From Vandiemenella viatica (taxonomy: Eukaryota; Arthropoda; Insecta; Orthoptera; Morabidae), in contig JARYHS010013630.1 in NCBI GenBank assembly GCA_031002005.1, positions 234,057,539 through 234,121,538 on the forward strand: DNA of 64,000 nucleotides. Reading direction: 5' to 3'. Below the pieces are notes generated by a model that was not told the origin of the DNA, made no database searches, and saw nothing but the letters and a program-made list of their open reading frames with translations. The position numbers were made by a program, and so were the translations under genes. This document shows, piece after piece, positions 60,001-64,000 of the stretch. Position 1 is the first letter of the stretch; each line of letters begins with the position of its first letter.

Positions 60001-60282
60001 CATTGGGGAGATAACCAGTATCACTAAAATCAGTAGCAGGTTACACCATAAATCATTTATTAAAAATTCATCTTGAACGAAAGCTCAGTTAAATATCAAT
60101 CAAGATACAGCACAATTCAACATGCAAATATTAGGCATTCGCAAAAGTTCTCTTAAATATAAATTTCAGTTTTTTTATTTTAATGGCATTGGTTTCCTTG
60201 GACCATACAGCCAGCTCATGTATCTGTTTATTTCATCCAGTGTTTTCAGTTTCTCTACGTGTATATATATCTTTCAAGTAAT
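57018..60282. other. No gene recognised; one GC-richer patch
   Basis: 57050-57540 is GC-richer with overlapping minus-strand ORFs (57057-57323, 57124-57528; 88 and 134 codons) of no recognisable family. An ORF at 58114-58392 (minus) and one at 59729-59926 (plus) are likewise unassigned. The rest is AT-rich. Confidence 0.4.
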
Positions 60283-60423
60283 TATAGATACACCACAGGA
60301 CGGACACGACAAGCTCACTAACACACAACACTTAAACACCCATGCCCTCGGCTGGACTGGAACCGGCGACCTTCGTTACGTGGGGCCAGTACTCTGGTCC
60401 CTATGCTACCGAGGCCGGCCCAA
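60283..60423 (-). repeat. tRNA-derived SINE, family 3, minus strand
   Basis: The minus-strand head CCTCGGTAGCATAGGGACC is followed by the B-box-like CCGGTTCCAGTCCAGC and a tail with GAGGGCATGGGTGTTTAAGT and GTGTCCGTCCTGTGG. The tail is shared with 63660-63735. Confidence 0.65.
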
Positions 60424-60884
60424 ATTTCAGTTTATCCACGTATGAGAGAAAGAGAGAGATGGAGAAAAAATGTACAACTCATTCGTCTTGCTGTAGGCGC
60501 GCTTACACACAGACCCAGTCACTTCAACCGCTGCCAACAGAAAGATGCACCATTTGCTTTGGAGGGCCCTATTGTCCGTTCCAAATTAATGGGAGTTGGC
60601 GCTCAAGGTAACAACCCTATCATCTTAAGCTAAAAGGTTTGTAAACAGTATCCGTGGCTTATGGGTGTTTCAGTAGACAGGTCAGGGATAACCCTTAAGT
60701 TAACCTGCTAACTGCCCTGTTTTTCGTTGTCCACAGTTGGCTGACAACTCAGACGCCATCGCGCCAACTATATGAGCCACCTGCCCCACCAAACCACCAA
60801 GATGTCTGCCTACACGTATCCTCTCTCTGATCTAATTAATATTAAATGTTCCTACATTAAAATTATCTCCTTTTTACTTACTTA
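60424..60884. other. No gene recognised
   Basis: Mixed-composition spacer between two SINEs; overlapping ORFs 60342-60611 and 60403-60633 run out of the SINE and have no recognised family. Confidence 0.45.
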
Positions 60885-61112
60885 TGGCTTTACCCCTCGT
60901 CGATGTCGAGGTGATTAGAGTTAGGGTGGTACTGGGGACAAGAAAATTGAACGAATTCAGCCATGGCCTTTTGAAGGAAGCACCCCTGCATTCACCTGGA
61001 GTTATCTGGGGAAACCATGGAAAACCCAAATCTAGAAGTCCGGACGGTAATTCGAACCGGTGTCCTCCTGAACGTGAGGCCAAAACTTTAACCGTTCACC
61101 CACTACGCTAGG
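60885..61112 (-). repeat. tRNA-derived SINE, family 1, minus strand
   Basis: Plus reading shows CCCCTCGTCGATGTCGAGG (tail), GCCATGGCCTTTTGAAGGAA, CATTCACCTGGAGTTATCTG, TCGAACCGGTGTCCTCC and ACCGTTCACCCACTACGC. Very close to the copy at 53062-53281. Confidence 0.75.
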
Positions 61113-61149
61113 TTTAAAATTATCAAATTATCTGTAAGTTATTCCACTA

Positions 61150-61245
61150 TAATTATCGATATGCAATTTAACATTACCAATATACTATATAACCTTACCA
61201 ACATACAATTAAAAAATACCAATATACAACTGTCACATGCAGTGG
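61150..61245 (+). repeat. Short tandem of a TTACCAATATACAA-like unit
   Basis: ACCAATATAC(T/A)A recurs three to four times with spacing of about 20-28 bp. Minor low-complexity structure. Confidence 0.5.
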
Positions 61246-61259
61246 CGTGTTACACTGGA

Positions 61260-62360
61260 CAGATTAGTATAACACCACACTCAGACGATGCAGTGCCGAT
61301 AAACCAAGTTGAAACGAGAAAGGATACGCAGGTATGTCCACGTCAAAGGGCCAAATATCGGTATGTGAGTGAGTTCGAACGTGACTGAATGATTGGTCTC
61401 CGGGAAATGGGTTGGTCGTACCTTGACATTGAGGCTCGTACTGGGCATCATGATACGACAGTGATACGTGTGTGAATCATGGATAGGAGAGGGTCTTACA
61501 CAACTACAGTCGGGAACTGGATCACAAAATGTAGCCACAAAGCGGAATTACCGCCATTTTGTATGCAAGGCCATAACCGAAAGAATAACTTCGCCAGTGT
61601 TGGCTAGACTTAAGAGCACTGGACCGGATGTCAACACGTCTGCATCGGCAGATCGACCGCGTCTGCTGAGGACTGTACCAATGGCAGGCATGTCATTATG
61701 TCAGCTTCCATTGACTAGAAACCACGAACGCCTCAGACTGCAATGACCACGTCAACGCCGTTGCTGGCATTCTGACTCTCAAAATGCAATATTTTCGGAT
61801 GAAGCCCGTTTCAACTTGTCCTACATTGATGGCCGCATACGTTTCAAACGCTACCATCGTGAATGTAATCGCGTAGGTTGCATTGCTGAGTGGCACCGCT
61901 GAAAAACGCCAAGTGTGATGGGTTCGGGCGCTGTTTGCTATGACATTCGATCGGATCTGCTATATTTTGAGGGAAATCTGAACAGCAACCACTACGTTAG
62001 AAAGGTTTTAGAGACTGAGACCTTGGCTCTCGTGGATGGAGTTTCACGAGCTATATTTTAACCCGGGCTCATGTAGCGAAGAATGGGCAAGCCTTCTTCG
62101 AGAAAAGATGTGTATCATTGCTTCCCTGGTCCATTCGTTTGCCTGACATGTCTCCCATCTTGCATGTATGGGAGATCGGCAACTTATTCTCTTTGCAATC
62201 ACTATCGATGCTTTGTGACCGCGACTAAAAAGCGCGTGCGTTCCCAAGCAGCTCATCCAGGTTTTTTATGTCTCCACGTCACGTTGTCTAGAGACTCTGA
62301 ATGCAGCAAGAGACGGCTTCAAACCGTAATGAATTCTCACGCATGTACGGCTCTGTAAAT
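61260..62360 (+). pseudogene. Decayed Tc1-like transposase
   Basis: Broken frames follow Tc1 order: YVSEFERD, stop, MIGLREMGWSYLDIEARTG (first HTH); later SDEARFNLSYIDGRIRFKRY (first catalytic Asp), GAVCYDIRSDLLYFEGNLNS, ETLALVDGV and PDMSPILHVWEIGN, where the usual catalytic Glu (PIE) reads Leu. Many stops and frameshifts; the second catalytic Asp region is lost. It belongs to a different Tc1 lineage from the intact element at 38871-40297 (its GRIRFKRY and NLNSNHYVRKV blocks are absent there). Terminal repeats were not identified. Confidence 0.75.
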
Positions 62361-62940
62361 CTAATCATTTGTGTATTGTCGTGTCCCTATTCAATGTAAT
62401 CACTATTCTCTTTCTTGTTATTGCAATTTTCAACAGTGGTATATAATTGTAAGGTCAAGAATTTTTTCCTAACAATTAAATTTCTTTAAATTTTAATTAA
62501 CAACCATATGACAGCGAATTTTCCTTTATTGGATTCAGAGACAAGTGGAAGATCGTTATGAATGTTATTCCGTCATGGAATGTATGAATAAGTGGAGAAT
62601 CTTAATACTGCCTATAGCTCACCAGCTACTTATCTAACACACAAAATTTGTTATAATTAGGCATAATCTTGGAGTAACTACCAGGATCAGAATAAAAGGT
62701 GACGATGGAGTAACTATAAACTGAATGATCACGCTGAGGACGAATTTTTATTTCCGAGCAAGGTATAGGGAGTTATACAATCCCATGTCCCCTCGATTAC
62801 ACTGCTGTGTCGTCTTGAATGAAATTTGTATACTTCCGTCAGTCGCTTTCTATGGTCGTCATCCTCGTTCAGTGGTTCGATATTTACCCTGAGTGGCGGA
62901 CCGGTATGACAGAAAAGTGTTTTCGTGGCGGAAAATGTGA
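62361..62940. other. No gene recognised
   Basis: AT-rich spacer with no recognised feature. Confidence 0.5.
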
Positions 62941-63448
62941 TTAATCCGCAGAAGACGCCTCTTCTGGTTTGGCAGCAGTCGGAGGAGCTTCTCTGAGGCT
63001 AACGCGCCGGCCGTCAATCGTGCAGCTGTTTACGTCACTTCCCTCTTCCCCCGGGAGAAACGCAGACGCCTTAGAGCTCCATAACATTTTATGAAGATTT
63101 TTGCAGTGCAGTCGGCAACGGCGGTCGGAAACCGTAAAGTCGTGGGGTCGTCTCGCTCTCCAGCTCCGCTCCCAAGTAGACACACATGTGCTGGCACACA
63201 CATACACACACACACACACATCAGCCGAGGAGCAGCAGCAAGAAAAACTCCTGAAGGAATTCAAGTGGCGAAAAAGTCGCATTTCTGGGTTCCTTGAAAG
63301 CTGCTGGCCTGCATTTTGTGGCAACAGTGACGAAGTGGCACCCTTGGGTTTCCTCACAGCTTGCGGAAGCGCACTAGTTCTGAAGTTGTGGGACACATTA
63401 CAGTATGAGATGACAGATTCCTTTTCTTTTACCTTTTTTAAAAAATAA
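62941..63448. other. GC-richer patch with opposed ORFs over 100 codons and a CA repeat
   Basis: A minus ORF (63396-62941, 151 codons) and a plus ORF (63101-63448, 115 codons) overlap. A (CA)n microsatellite at about 63199-63222 gives Cys/Val-rich or Thr/His-rich low complexity in them. Neither matches a family I know and at most one can be real. It could be an exon of a host gene; unsupported. Confidence 0.25.
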
Positions 63449-63659
63449 AAATGTAACTACGTTTTAAGTAGGCATAAAGAGGTTGAAATAGCCAGAACAT
63501 CTACGACGTAATTTTCATGAATATATATATTACCTTTACTTTTATTCTGGCATTAATAATTTCAGGAAAACTCCTTCAATACATTATGCTAACAACATTC
63601 GATGAGAGAATACAAATTAATTTGTCCTGTAACACCGAAATAAAAGAACTCCCTATCGT

Positions 63660-63735
63660 CATCGTTCAAATCTGGTCGAGGGCATAGGTGTTTAAATGTT
63701 GTGTGTAGTGGTGCTGTGTCCGTCCTGTGTCACCT
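63660..63735 (+). repeat. SINE family 3 fragment
   Basis: GTTCAAATCTGGTCGAGGGC followed by ATAGGTGTTTAAATGTTGTG and GTGTCCGTCCTGTG matches the B-box end and tail of the copy at 60283-60423, in the opposite orientation. The tRNA head is missing. Confidence 0.6.
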
Positions 63736-64000
63736 ATACTTAGTCAAAACCATGTAGTGTAGGAACTGAACACTTGAAACGTCATAGCTCACTTCAGCTG
63801 GGTGTATGTCCCAAGTAGCAGAACTACGTGGGGAAAAAAGAAAAATTTACGCCCGCTGAGTATAAGCAATTATTAACTAATTTGTTTCACGAACAAAAGA
63901 CCCTAGGCAGTACTGCAATTGCAGGTTGCATCAGTCTACAAAACGGTAACTTTTTTAACTGCTTTTTCCTCGGTTTATTTTTCATTTGCTGTGTTCATCT
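63736..64000. other. No gene recognised
   Basis: Nothing identified to the window end. Confidence 0.5.

Noticed and set aside
60342..60633. 89- and 76-residue ORFs
   Set aside because: They start inside a SINE; no domain recognised.
61260..62360. Second active Tc1 element
   Set aside because: Many stops and frameshifts, catalytic Glu replaced, no terminal repeats found.
62941..63448. Two opposed ORFs over 100 codons as host genes
   Set aside because: They overlap, contain a CA microsatellite and have no recognisable domain or splice support; listed only as an unexplained patch.

Overview
The window looks like intergenic or intronic chromatin from a large, AT-rich, transposon-laden insect genome. 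There are no long host genes. Coding traces are mostly arthropod-type transposable elements in many stages of decay: Tc1/mariner, piggyBac, pogo-like, hAT-like, Penelope-like, two LINE types and a Gypsy-like LTR element. tRNA-derived SINEs with split A/B boxes recur throughout, and one repeat near 55.4 kb resembles a repeat I know from orthopteroid insects. From memory alone, a polyneopteran (orthopteran, phasmid or cockroach relative) is my best guess. No prokaryotic gene organisation, CRISPR array or genuine tRNA/rRNA gene was found.

Layout: 0-5.4 kb holds SINE fragments, a foldback element (2101-2824) and a degenerate 10-unit tandem array whose unit length doubles part way along. 7.3-10.0 kb holds a SINE, a possible host exon (8314-8506) and a Penelope-like GIY-YIG fragment lying between 185-bp inverted repeats. 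13.1-14.2 kb is an old direct duplication. 17314-18313 is a 1000-N assembly gap, followed by a ~70-bp minisatellite and a decayed LINE (18.85-21.9 kb, minus). 23115-28432 is an LTR element with gag and an orphan integrase C-terminus but no visible reverse transcriptase; a foldback element sits in its leader.

30-41.5 kb is the richest stretch. It holds a SINE, a foldback, two copies of a hAT-like element 5.3 kb apart, a GC-rich island split by a MITE, and a piggyBac element with TTAA duplications. The second hAT-like copy contains a three-level nest: a deleted mariner-like element sits inside it and is itself split by a complete Tc1 element with an intact 340-residue transposase. The outermost flanks of the two hAT-like copies match at 7 of 8 bases, which raises the possibility of a composite 9.8-kb unit.

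42-64 kb holds more SINEs, a mariner fragment, a LINE 3' end, a MITE, a pogo-like element with a zinc-finger-like tail that is broken by another insertion, a dead Tc1 copy and several GC-richer patches of unknown meaning. The only protein-coding gene I consider intact is the Tc1 transposase at 39034-40056. I did not find a convincing new multi-gene system; the most interesting signals are structural.
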